Source of the DNA: Gemmataceae bacterium | GTDB lineage: Bacteria > Planctomycetota > Planctomycetia > Gemmatales > Gemmataceae | Assembly: GCA_022842245.1 (NCBI GenBank) | Contig: JALHPZ010000011.1 | Coordinates: 1 to 64,000, forward strand | Reading direction: 5' to 3' | DNA length: 64,000 bases | In this document: one piece after another, positions 53,201 to 62,773 of the stretch | Position numbering within the stretch: position 1 is the stretch's first letter | Layout of the letters: every line of letters begins with the position of its first letter | The notes under the pieces: model-generated | What the model saw: the letters and a program-made list of their open reading frames with translations, nothing else | The model's database searches: none | What the model was told of the DNA's origin: nothing | Translations under genes and position numbers: made by a program

Positions 53201-56200
53201 CGGCACAGTTCTTCACGATCACCGCGAACCCGGTCAACGACGCGCCGACGTTCACGATCTTCGGAAACCTCACGGGACCGGAAGACTTCGGCCCCGTTCT
53301 CTTCCCCGGCTACTTGTCGGCGCTTTCCGTCGGTCCGGCGAACGAATCGTCCCAGACGGCGACGATCACCGTCACGAATGACAATTCCGCACTGTTCAGC
53401 CAGCAGCCGTCGATCGACCCCGCCGGCACGCTCACCTTCACGACGGCGCCGAACGCGAACGGCATGGCCACGGTTACGGTCAAAGTGCAGGACACCGGCG
53501 GTACGAACTTCGGCGGTGTCGATTCGACGATCCAGACCTTCACGATCGACGTCGCCGCCCTGAACGACGCGCCAAGCTTCGTCGTGCCGGCCGAGGCCAT
53601 GACTACGATCAACACCGGCCAGAACACCTTTGCGATGTTCGCGACGATGATCTCCGCCGGCCCGGCGGACGAAGCGGGCCAGGGCGTGACGTTCGCGTTG
53701 ATGAACGACAACAACGCACTCTTCGACGTGCAGCCGACGATCGACGCCACCGGCACGCTAACCTTCACGCCCGCCGCCGACGCCACCGGCATCGCGATGG
53801 TCACCGTCGTCGCACAAGACGACGGCGGCACGTTCGACCCGGGCGACGTCGATACCTCGGCCCCGCAGACCTTCCTCATCCGCGTGCTCGGCAAGAACGT
53901 CGCGCCCAGCTTCATCGGTGGTCCGAACCTGGGAATCTCCGAAGACAGCGGCCCGTTCTCGAATCCCGGCTTCCTCGGGATGATCTCCCCCGGCCCGTCC
54001 ATCGAATCGCTCCAGACCGTTAGCTTCCTCGTGTCGAACGACAACATGGCGCTGTTCGATGTGCAGCCGTCGATCGATTCGACCGGCAAGCTCACGTTCA
54101 CCCCAGCGGCGAACGCCTTCGGCGTCGCGACCGTCACCGTGATCGCGATGGACGATGGCGGCACGCTCAACGGCGGCGACGATACGTCGGACCCGCAGAT
54201 GTTCACGATCACGATCAATGCCGTGAACGATGTGCCGAGCTTCACGGTCGGCGGCAAGCAGACGCTCCTGGAAGACGCGGGCCCCCAGACCCTGACGGGT
54301 TTCGCGACGAAGATTTCGACCGGACCCGCAAACGAATCGGCGCAAGTTCCCTCGTTCCTGATCACCAGCGACAATCCGGCCCTGTTCTTATCGGGTCCGG
54401 CAATCGATGCGAGCGGGACTCTGACCTACACGACCGCTCCGAACGCCAACGGCACCGCGATCGTGACCGTGCGGGTCATGGACGATGGCGGCACCGACCT
54501 CGGCGGCGTGGACACCTCGGCCCCGCAGACGTTCGCCATCGTGGTGAACCCGGTGAACGACGCGCCGACGTTTGTGCTCGGCACGGCCCCGGCCGTGGAC
54601 GAGGACGCCGGCCCGCAACTGGTTCCGATCCTGACGATGCTGAGCGCCGGCCCGGCGAACGAGTCGGGCCAGTCTGTCTCGCTGTCGGTCTCGACGACCA
54701 ACCTCGGGCTGTTCGCCATCCCGCCGGCGATCGATGCCTCCGGGAACCTGAGCTACACGCCGGCGTCGAACGCCAACGGCTCCGCGACCGTCACCGTTAC
54801 GGCCACGGATACCGGCGGCACCGCCAGCGGCGGATCGAACACGACCGTGCAAACCTTCACCATCACCGTGAACCCGGTGAACGACGCGCCGGACTTCGGA
54901 CTGTCTTCCAAGGCCGTCGTGAATGAAGACGCCGGGCCGCAGTCGTTCGCGAACTTCGCGTTCGGCGCGACCGCCGGCCCCGCGGACGAGGCGGGCCAAC
55001 CGTTGACCTACACCGCGACGACCGTCGTCACGTCCGGCGATCTCGCTTTCAGCCAGGCTCCGGCGATCGACGCGACCGGCCGGCTGACCTTCGCCGCCCT
55101 GCCCGACACGTTCGGCGCCGCCACCGTCACCGTCACGCTGGACGACGGCAACGGCGGCACGGCCACCCAGACCTTCTCGCTGACCGTGAACGCGGTGAAC
55201 GACCCGCCGACCTCGACCGTCCTGCTGCCGACCCTGCCGCTCTCCGGCGTCGGCCCGCAAACCGTTCCCGGCGTCCTCGCCCTCGGCACCGGTGCCGCCA
55301 ACGAACCCGACACGCTCGCCGTCAGCGTCACGGTGGCCTCCACCAGCGGCAACATCGGCTTCACCACGCCGCCCGCCATCGACGCCAACGGCACGCTCAC
55401 CTACACCGCCCGCCGCAACTCCATCGGTTCGGCCAAACTCGCCATCACCGTCAGCGACGGCACGAACGCGACCAGCGTGCAGTTTGTCACCATCTCCGTC
55501 GACACCACCGGACCGGTCGAAACCATCGGCTACCCGGAGTTTGCTGTCGGCTCCGACCTCGGCCTGACGTACGTCAGCTTCCACAACCCGGACCGGACGG
55601 AACGGTTCTTCTCACCGGCGTTCCCCGGCACGGAGTTCGGCGCCCGCGTCGCGGCCGCGGACTTCACCGGCGACGGCGTCGCCGATCTCGTGCTCGGATC
55701 CGGCGTCGGGCGCACCTCACTCGTCCAGGTCATCGACGCCGTCACACAACAGGCCCTCTTCGTCATCCAGCCTTTCGAAGCCAGCTTCACCGGCGGCGTG
55801 TACGTGGCGGCGGGCGACCTCGACGGCGATGGTGTGGCGGACCTCGTCATCACGCCGGACGAAGGCGGCGGCCCCCGCGTCCGCGTCTTCAACGGGGCGA
55901 ACTTCCAGCTCGTCGCCGACTTCTTCGGCATCGACGACGAGAACTTCCGCGGCGGCGCCCGGGCCGCCCTTGGCGACCTCACCGGCGACGCGAAGGCCGA
56001 CCTCGTGGTCGCGGCCGGGTTCGGCGGCGGGCCTCGCGTCGCCGGCTTCGACGGCGCGGCGATCGCCACCGGCCAGGCCGTCAAGCTCTTCAACGACTTC
56101 TTCGCCTTCGAGCAGACGCTCCGCAACGGCGTCTTCATCGCCGTCGGCGACCTCGACGGCGACGGCCGGGCGGAAATCTTCGCCGGCGGCGGACCCGGCG

Positions 56201-56493
56201 GCGGGCCGCGCATCACCGCCTTCGACGGTGCGACGCTGCTCGCGTCCGGCGGCGCGACGCTCACCACCGTCTCGAACTTCTTCGCCGGCAGCACCGAAAA
56301 CCGCGGCGGCATCCGCATCGCCGTCAAGGACCTCGACGGCGACAACCGCGCCGACCTCGTCGTCGGTTCCGGCACCGACAACGGCAGCACCGTCACCGCC
56401 TACCTCGCCCCGAACCTCGGCTTCGCCTTCCCGCCGGCCGAATTCACCTTCGAAGCGTTCGACGACTTCGTCGGCGGCGTCTTCGTGGGGTAG
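50263..56493 (+). CDS. Giant cadherin-repeat / FG-GAP surface protein
   Basis: 2,076 residues from the ATG at 50263; the frame is open further upstream but this ATG has GGAG at -9 and starts MTSLARRQWTRALAAKLGVTR. An LEDRVNP motif follows, like the N-terminal anchor of many planctomycete surface proteins. Residues about 27-240 form a unique domain of lower GC. Four cadherin-like repeats (about 241-660, period 105) have SNGGG and ITDV-type ends. Ten further repeats (about 661-1752, period 106-113) start with a pattern like APSFxxGxxQxVxEDAGPQ and contain LFxxxPxIDAxGxLTYTP. The C-terminal third has FG-GAP repeats (GDLDGDGVADLV, GDLTGDAKADLV, GDLDGDGRAEIF, KDLDGDNRADLV), calcium-binding propeller blades. 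A secreted adhesin or matrix protein is inferred. Confidence 0.85.
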   Translation: MTSLARRQWTRALAAKLGVTRLEDRVNPDSAYHNLAANGPFIQDWSNTGLISADDDWSNVPSIVGFRGDGLTGLTGVDPQTILGFDSPVVDVNANRSDPNTFATGGVTEFELANPTIAITGSATADAPYIQLHINTTGKNNIAISYNLRDLDGSTDNSIQQIALQFRINETDSFTNVPTGYVADASSGPSLASLVTPVSVLLPAAAENQPTLQIRIITSNAVGNDEWIGIDDIVVLSNAPPVITSNGGGASAMVSIAENTTDVTTVTADDADMNPITFSISGGADQAFFSIDPMSGKLAFKAAPNFEAKLDAGANNVYDVIVRASDGIAFDEQAIAVTITDVAEAPVITSNGGGATAMVNVAENTKAVTTVVAVDEDAGSTITYSIVGGSDQGFFTITAGGALSFNVARDFESKVDANGDGIYVVTVQASDSVLNDQQTISVTITDVNETPPVITSDGGGATAALDVLENTTFVTKVTATDADTSDIVTFSVGGVDAKFFTIDPSTGVLNFKAAPNFELKADADANNKYEVTVKASDGANFDTQAITVTIVDEDEPPVFTSDGGTPTTIFRFEGVQSVTTALAKDPEGKTPISYGIAGGADAALFLIDAGTGALSFLAAPDFENPTDANFDNFYELMLSATEGTTTGFQMLTVRIDNVNEAPTFTVGMDQTVNEDAGLQTVPGFLTNITVGPMGMSFSDLGKVVTFDVQTTNAALFATAPTIDASGTLTYAALPNVSGTAKVTVIAIDDGGTDNGGVDASAPQFFTITVNAVNDIPDISISGNQIINEDAGPQTKASFVTSVSPGPADEAIQTVTITVTNDNMSLFSVQPSIDGSGVLTYTAAPNANGFATVTVTAKDNGGTNFGGVDTKVRTFTITVNAVNDAPSFALGGNQTVDEDAGSKTVMGFATAISPGPLDEAGQMVSFLVSNDNMGLFSVQPSIDAAGNLTYTLAADAFGSAMVTVQAKDDGGTAFGGVDTSAAQFFTITANPVNDAPTFTIFGNLTGPEDFGPVLFPGYLSALSVGPANESSQTATITVTNDNSALFSQQPSIDPAGTLTFTTAPNANGMATVTVKVQDTGGTNFGGVDSTIQTFTIDVAALNDAPSFVVPAEAMTTINTGQNTFAMFATMISAGPADEAGQGVTFALMNDNNALFDVQPTIDATGTLTFTPAADATGIAMVTVVAQDDGGTFDPGDVDTSAPQTFLIRVLGKNVAPSFIGGPNLGISEDSGPFSNPGFLGMISPGPSIESLQTVSFLVSNDNMALFDVQPSIDSTGKLTFTPAANAFGVATVTVIAMDDGGTLNGGDDTSDPQMFTITINAVNDVPSFTVGGKQTLLEDAGPQTLTGFATKISTGPANESAQVPSFLITSDNPALFLSGPAIDASGTLTYTTAPNANGTAIVTVRVMDDGGTDLGGVDTSAPQTFAIVVNPVNDAPTFVLGTAPAVDEDAGPQLVPILTMLSAGPANESGQSVSLSVSTTNLGLFAIPPAIDASGNLSYTPASNANGSATVTVTATDTGGTASGGSNTTVQTFTITVNPVNDAPDFGLSSKAVVNEDAGPQSFANFAFGATAGPADEAGQPLTYTATTVVTSGDLAFSQAPAIDATGRLTFAALPDTFGAATVTVTLDDGNGGTATQTFSLTVNAVNDPPTSTVLLPTLPLSGVGPQTVPGVLALGTGAANEPDTLAVSVTVASTSGNIGFTTPPAIDANGTLTYTARRNSIGSAKLAITVSDGTNATSVQFVTISVDTTGPVETIGYPEFAVGSDLGLTYVSFHNPDRTERFFSPAFPGTEFGARVAAADFTGDGVADLVLGSGVGRTSLVQVIDAVTQQALFVIQPFEASFTGGVYVAAGDLDGDGVADLVITPDEGGGPRVRVFNGANFQLVADFFGIDDENFRGGARAALGDLTGDAKADLVVAAGFGGGPRVAGFDGAAIATGQAVKLFNDFFAFEQTLRNGVFIAVGDLDGDGRAEIFAGGGPGGGPRITAFDGATLLASGGATLTTVSNFFAGSTENRGGIRIAVKDLDGDNRADLVVGSGTDNGSTVTAYLAPNLGFAFPPAEFTFEAFDDFVGGVFVG
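50985..55515 (+). repeat. Tandem coding repeats of about 315-330 bases
   Basis: Four units of about 315 bases begin at about 50985, 51299, 51614 and 51930. Ten units of about 320-340 bases begin near 52243, 52583, 52912, 53242, 53569, 53905, 54232, 54565, 54889 and 55207. Units share words such as GTGAACGCGGTGAACGAC and GACGAGGCGGGCCAG. The repetition also opens long antisense frames. Confidence 0.8.
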
Positions 56494-56513
56494 GCCGGCG
56501 CGAACGGGACCTT

Positions 56514-56547
56514 CCGCGCGGCGGCACTGGCCGCCGCGCGGCGTTTT
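56514..56547 (+). terminator. Intrinsic terminator after the giant surface protein gene
   Basis: CCGCGCGGCGGC (56514-56525) and GCCGCCGCGCGG (56530-56541) form a perfect 12-bp stem with an ACTG loop, followed by CG and TTTT (56544-56547). It lies 21 bases after the stop. Confidence 0.8.
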
Positions 56548-56554
56548 CCATAGC

Positions 56555-56583
56555 TTGACAGCCTTCGCAATTTGGCGAAATCT
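56555..56583 (+). promoter_or_regulatory. Weak promoter candidate for rplU
   Basis: A perfect TTGACA lies at 56555-56560. The best -10-like hexamer, AAATCT at 56578-56583 after a 17-base spacer, is a poor match. The ATG follows at 56612, in a separate transcription unit after the terminator. Confidence 0.3.
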
Positions 56584-56611
56584 TACCGCAACGAACCGGG
56601 GACGACCTGCG

Positions 56612-56923
56612 ATGTACGCGATCTTCGAAGACGGCAGCCGCCAGTACCACGTGGAGGAAGGCTCGGCCGTTACCATCGACTACCGCGACGACGCGAAGAT
56701 CGGCGACACGATCGAGCTGACGAAGGTGCTGTTGGTGGGCAAGCCGGGCGGTGCGACCATCGGCCAACCGCTCGTCGCCGGCGCGAAGGTCGTCGCCGAA
56801 GTCGTCGACTTCCCGAAGGTGAAGACCGTCACGCAATACTTCCGCCGCCGCAAGGCGTCGAAGCGGCTTCGCGGCCACACCCAGCCGCACATCCGCGTGA
56901 AGGTCAAGCAGATCGTCGGCTGA
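56612..56923 (+). CDS. rplU: 50S ribosomal protein L21
   Basis: 103 residues, the usual L21 length. Recognisable features are MYAIFEDGSRQYHVEEG, VLLVG, and the C-terminal KVKTVTQYFRRRKASKRLRGHTQP segment containing the RRRK and GHRQ-like motif that binds 23S rRNA. L21 is normally followed by rpmA (L27); here the next gene is on the opposite strand and no L27 gene was found in the window. Confidence 0.95.
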   Translation: MYAIFEDGSRQYHVEEGSAVTIDYRDDAKIGDTIELTKVLLVGKPGGATIGQPLVAGAKVVAEVVDFPKVKTVTQYFRRRKASKRLRGHTQPHIRVKVKQIVG

Positions 56924-56957
56924 TGCGACCATCCGGCGCGGATGGCCTCGTCCGCGC

Positions 56958-57845
56958 CTACAAATCCCAATCCCAGACGACGACCTGTCCGCCTTCGCCG
57001 AGCGTCGCGGCCAGGAATCCGTCCGGACTGATCGCGACCGATTCGGTGGAACCGATGGACCAGTCGAAGGCCCGGTCGGATTGCGTCGCGCCGAGGTCGC
57101 CGACCGCGACGGGCCCGTCCTTCGTGGTCAGGAGTGCGTACCGGCCGTTCGGGTGCAGGGCCATGTCGGTGATGCTGCGTTTATGCTTCACGTTCATGCG
57201 GCGCGGCTTCCGGGTCACGTCGCCGTCGTCCCACACGAATGGCGATCCCGTCCGCGTCCGGGCGACGAGGCGGCCGCCATCCGCCGTGAAGGCGAACGAG
57301 CGAATCATGATGGTATTCTTGTAATCGCGAACGATCTTCCCGGAGGCGGTCGAGCGTTCGAGGATCCTTTCGTCGACATCCACGGTCAGGATTCGTTCGG
57401 CGCCCGGCGTGACGGCGGCGAAATTGTTGAACGCATTCGGCGTCGCGATGCTCCAGACCGTGCTCACGGTACGGTCGAATTTCAACAAATGCATCTTCAA
57501 CCGGCTGCCCAGCCCGGACGTGGTGATCGTGAAGCGCCGATCCGGAGAGAAGCCGCGCACGCCGCCGAGATCGGGATCGAAATCGGTCCGCTTCACCTTC
57601 TCGCCGAACGTTCTCCCGTAGTCGAACATCCGGTCCCACAGGCTCCCGTAGAGTCGCCCGCCGGGAGTGAACCAGACGGCATCGAGCGTGAACGGAGAGG
57701 CGTCCGGCACCGGCAACATCGTTCCCGTTGACAAGTCCAGAATCTCGAGGAACGGAAGCCGCCCCGCGATGGCCAAGTATCGCGAATCCGGGCTGAATGC
57801 CAGCCGCGAGTCGATCGCGGGGATCGAACTTTGGTAGGTCAGCAT
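56958..57845 (-). CDS. WD40-like beta-propeller protein
   Basis: 295 residues from the ATG at 57845. There is no signal peptide. Repeats resembling WD40 blades are seen: RLAFSPDSRYLAIAGRLPFLEILDLSTG, SFAFTADGGRLVARTRTGSPFVWDDG, DMALHPNGRYALLTTKDGPVAVGDLG and SVAISPDGFLAATLGEGGQVVVWDWD. About five to six blades cover the whole length, so it should be a single propeller acting as a protein-interaction scaffold. The partner is unknown. It lies 13 bases after the gcvP stop on the same strand and may be in its transcript. Confidence 0.75.
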   Translation of the reverse strand: MLTYQSSIPAIDSRLAFSPDSRYLAIAGRLPFLEILDLSTGTMLPVPDASPFTLDAVWFTPGGRLYGSLWDRMFDYGRTFGEKVKRTDFDPDLGGVRGFSPDRRFTITTSGLGSRLKMHLLKFDRTVSTVWSIATPNAFNNFAAVTPGAERILTVDVDERILERSTASGKIVRDYKNTIMIRSFAFTADGGRLVARTRTGSPFVWDDGDVTRKPRRMNVKHKRSITDMALHPNGRYALLTTKDGPVAVGDLGATQSDRAFDWSIGSTESVAISPDGFLAATLGEGGQVVVWDWDL

Positions 57846-57858
57846 GGCGGGTTCCCGG

Positions 57859-60678
<2,820 letters not shown>

Positions 60679-60708
60679 CGCGGACACGGTGCGGCTCCGG
60701 ATCAATGC

Positions 60709-60732
60709 AAAACCCCGGCGCGAAGGCCGGGG
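60709..60732 (-). terminator. Terminator-like hairpin in the gcvP leader
   Basis: Read leftward, CCCCGGC (60732-60726) pairs with GCCGGGG (60719-60713) over a 6-base loop, followed by TTTT (60712-60709). It lies 31-54 bases upstream of the gcvP ATG, between the gcvP and helicase starts. No leftward gene ends nearby. Confidence 0.4.
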
Positions 60733-60814
60733 CCGAATTGCGAGAGGTTGTCAAATCGTTCTATGGAAACCATCAATAGTTCGACCGTTGAACTCCGGTC
60801 CAGATAATACCCCC

Positions 60815-62200
60815 ATGGCCGATCTTCCCGTCTCGCTGACTTACGACCGCGGTACCGTGCTGCTCGCCGATGGCCCGGAGGGGTTCGACTTCTCCGCGCT
60901 TCCGGGCGCGCTCTTCGACGGCCGCACCGGCACTCACCGCGCGCAGGGCCGGCACTACCGCGCCATCGTCGAGCACCTCGTGCGCGAGAAGATTCCCTAC
61001 GCCGACACCGCCCGCGGCTGGGAGAACAAGGACGCCGGCTGGACGCTGAAGGTGGACTGGAAACCGCACTGGTACCAGACGGAGGCTCTCAACACCTGGG
61101 TGAAGACCGGTCGCCGCGGCCTCTGCGTGCTTCCCACCGGCACCGGCAAGACCTTTCTCGGCGCCCTCGTCATTCAGAAGGTCTCGCGACCGGCGCTCGT
61201 CGTCGTACCGACACTCGACCTGCTCCGCCAATGGGTTGGCCAGCTCACCGACTTCTTCGGCGTCGAGATCGGCGCGGTCGGCGGCGGCGATTACTTCTTC
61301 CACCCCATCACCGCCATCACCTACGACTCCGCCCGCATCCACGTCGAGCGCTGGGCGAACAAGTTCGGCCTTGTCATCTACGACGAGGTCCACCACCTGC
61401 CGGGGCCGGGCTATTCCGAGACAGCGATCGCAAGCCTCGCACCGTTTCGCCTCGGCCTGTCCGCCACGCCGGAGCGCGCCGACGGCGGCGAGTCGGTCTA
61501 CCCGGAGCTCGTCGGCCCGATCGTCTACCGTCGCGAGATCACGGAGCTATCGGGCGACTTCCTCGCGGAGTATCGCGCGACACGCGTCCTCGTGGACCTG
61601 ACGCCGGAGGAGGAAGAAGAATACCGGAGTTGCCGCGAGGCGTACCGGCAGTTCGTGGCGGCGCGAGGGATCAGCTTCGCGCAGGCGAACGGATGGCAGC
61701 GGTTCATCTTCGAGGCCAGCCGCAGCGCCGAGGGCCGCGACGCCATGCGCGCCTACCGTCGGCAGAAGGAGATCGAGCGTACCGCCTCCGGGAAGTTCCG
61801 CATGTTCGAGGAGCTGATGGCCAAGCACGCCGGGGAACGGATCATCGTCTTCACCGCCGACAACGCGACGGTCTACCGGATCGCCCGGCGTTACCTCGTG
61901 CCGCCGATCACGCACCAGACGAAGGTGAAGGAACGCAAGCAGATCCTCGAGCGCATCCACTCGGGAGAATACACCGTCGTGGTGACGAGCCAGGTGCTGA
62001 ACGAGGGGGTGGACGTGCCGGCGGCGAGCGTCGGCATCGTGATATCGGGAACGGGTACGACGCGGGAGAACGTGCAACGGCTCGGGCGCATCCTGCGGAA
62101 GTACAAGGACAAGCAGGCGGTGCTGTACGAACTCGTCGCGCGCGGCACGGCCGAGGAGTTCACGAGCGAGCGCCGACGGCAGCACGGGGCGTTTCAGTAG
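60815..62200 (+). CDS. XPB/Rad25-like superfamily II helicase
   Basis: 461 residues from the ATG at 60815. Motifs are in order: WYQTEALNTW (Q-like), Walker A LPTGTGKTFLG, PTLDLLRQWVGQL (Ia), DEVHH in VIYDEVHHLPG (II), LSATPER (III), then the C-terminal helicase half with IIVFTADNATVYRI, VVVTSQVLNEGVDVPAAS and QRLGRILRKYKDKQ (VI). The N-terminal 100 residues carry the damage-recognition-like region found in bacterial/archaeal XPB relatives. Such helicases usually pair with a DUF790 (Bax1-like) nuclease gene; none is seen here because the next gene is on the other strand. Confidence 0.87.
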   Translation: MADLPVSLTYDRGTVLLADGPEGFDFSALPGALFDGRTGTHRAQGRHYRAIVEHLVREKIPYADTARGWENKDAGWTLKVDWKPHWYQTEALNTWVKTGRRGLCVLPTGTGKTFLGALVIQKVSRPALVVVPTLDLLRQWVGQLTDFFGVEIGAVGGGDYFFHPITAITYDSARIHVERWANKFGLVIYDEVHHLPGPGYSETAIASLAPFRLGLSATPERADGGESVYPELVGPIVYRREITELSGDFLAEYRATRVLVDLTPEEEEEYRSCREAYRQFVAARGISFAQANGWQRFIFEASRSAEGRDAMRAYRRQKEIERTASGKFRMFEELMAKHAGERIIVFTADNATVYRIARRYLVPPITHQTKVKERKQILERIHSGEYTVVVTSQVLNEGVDVPAASVGIVISGTGTTRENVQRLGRILRKYKDKQAVLYELVARGTAEEFTSERRRQHGAFQ

Positions 62201-62233
62201 TGGCCGATTCGTATTGCGATCGGTCCCGGCATT

Positions 62234-62677
62234 TCAAAGAGCGATGATGAGCACGAGCAGGGTCGTACAGCCGACGAGGAAGGTCATCCCCGCGACCTTT
62301 GTGGCCGTCCAGAGAATTTGCCGGGTTTCAGCCGATTGCCGATCGCGCATTGGCGGGACGGAGTCGGGGACGACCTCCCAAGTGTACGAGCCTGGGGGCA
62401 GCGGGAGCGTGTAGCCCGGCGCGACCGCGGTCAGCGAGCCGTCGGCCTCTTTCCGGAAGCCGACGACCTCGCCCTTGCGAATGTGATGGTTCCCGAACGG
62501 GCCGGGTGCGGCGGACGCGTCCCGCGCGACCAGTGTGTAGTCCGCCTCGCACTTGACTCTCCGCGTGGTCGCCGTCTGGCCGTTGCGATACTCCACGAGG
62601 GGGCCGTTGGGCGGCGTGCCGGCACACCCGGCCAAAACCAATATCATCGCGAGGGCTGGGAGTGGAAATCGAAGCAT
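62234..62677 (-). CDS. Hypothetical lipoprotein
   Basis: 147 residues from the ATG at 62677. The leader ALAMILVLAGCAG has a lipobox (LAGC), so lipid anchoring at Cys-18 is expected. The middle is soluble and beta-rich (VKCEADYTLVARDASAAPG, GFRKEADGSLTAVAPGYTLPL) with a WEVVPDSVPP segment; the last 25 residues form a membrane helix (VAGMTFLVGCTTLLVLIIAL). A lipid anchor combined with a C-terminal helix resembles the lipoprotein at 22754-23539, though no sequence relation was seen. The function is unknown. Confidence 0.65.
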   Translation of the reverse strand: MLRFPLPALAMILVLAGCAGTPPNGPLVEYRNGQTATTRRVKCEADYTLVARDASAAPGPFGNHHIRKGEVVGFRKEADGSLTAVAPGYTLPLPPGSYTWEVVPDSVPPMRDRQSAETRQILWTATKVAGMTFLVGCTTLLVLIIAL

Positions 62678-62773
62678 CTGCGGACTCCGCGCGATTAATC
62701 GCGGGACGATAGCGGTTTCGTCAGAACGTGCAAGTCGAATTGAAATGGGGAAGGTAGTGCCGGCTCAAGGACT

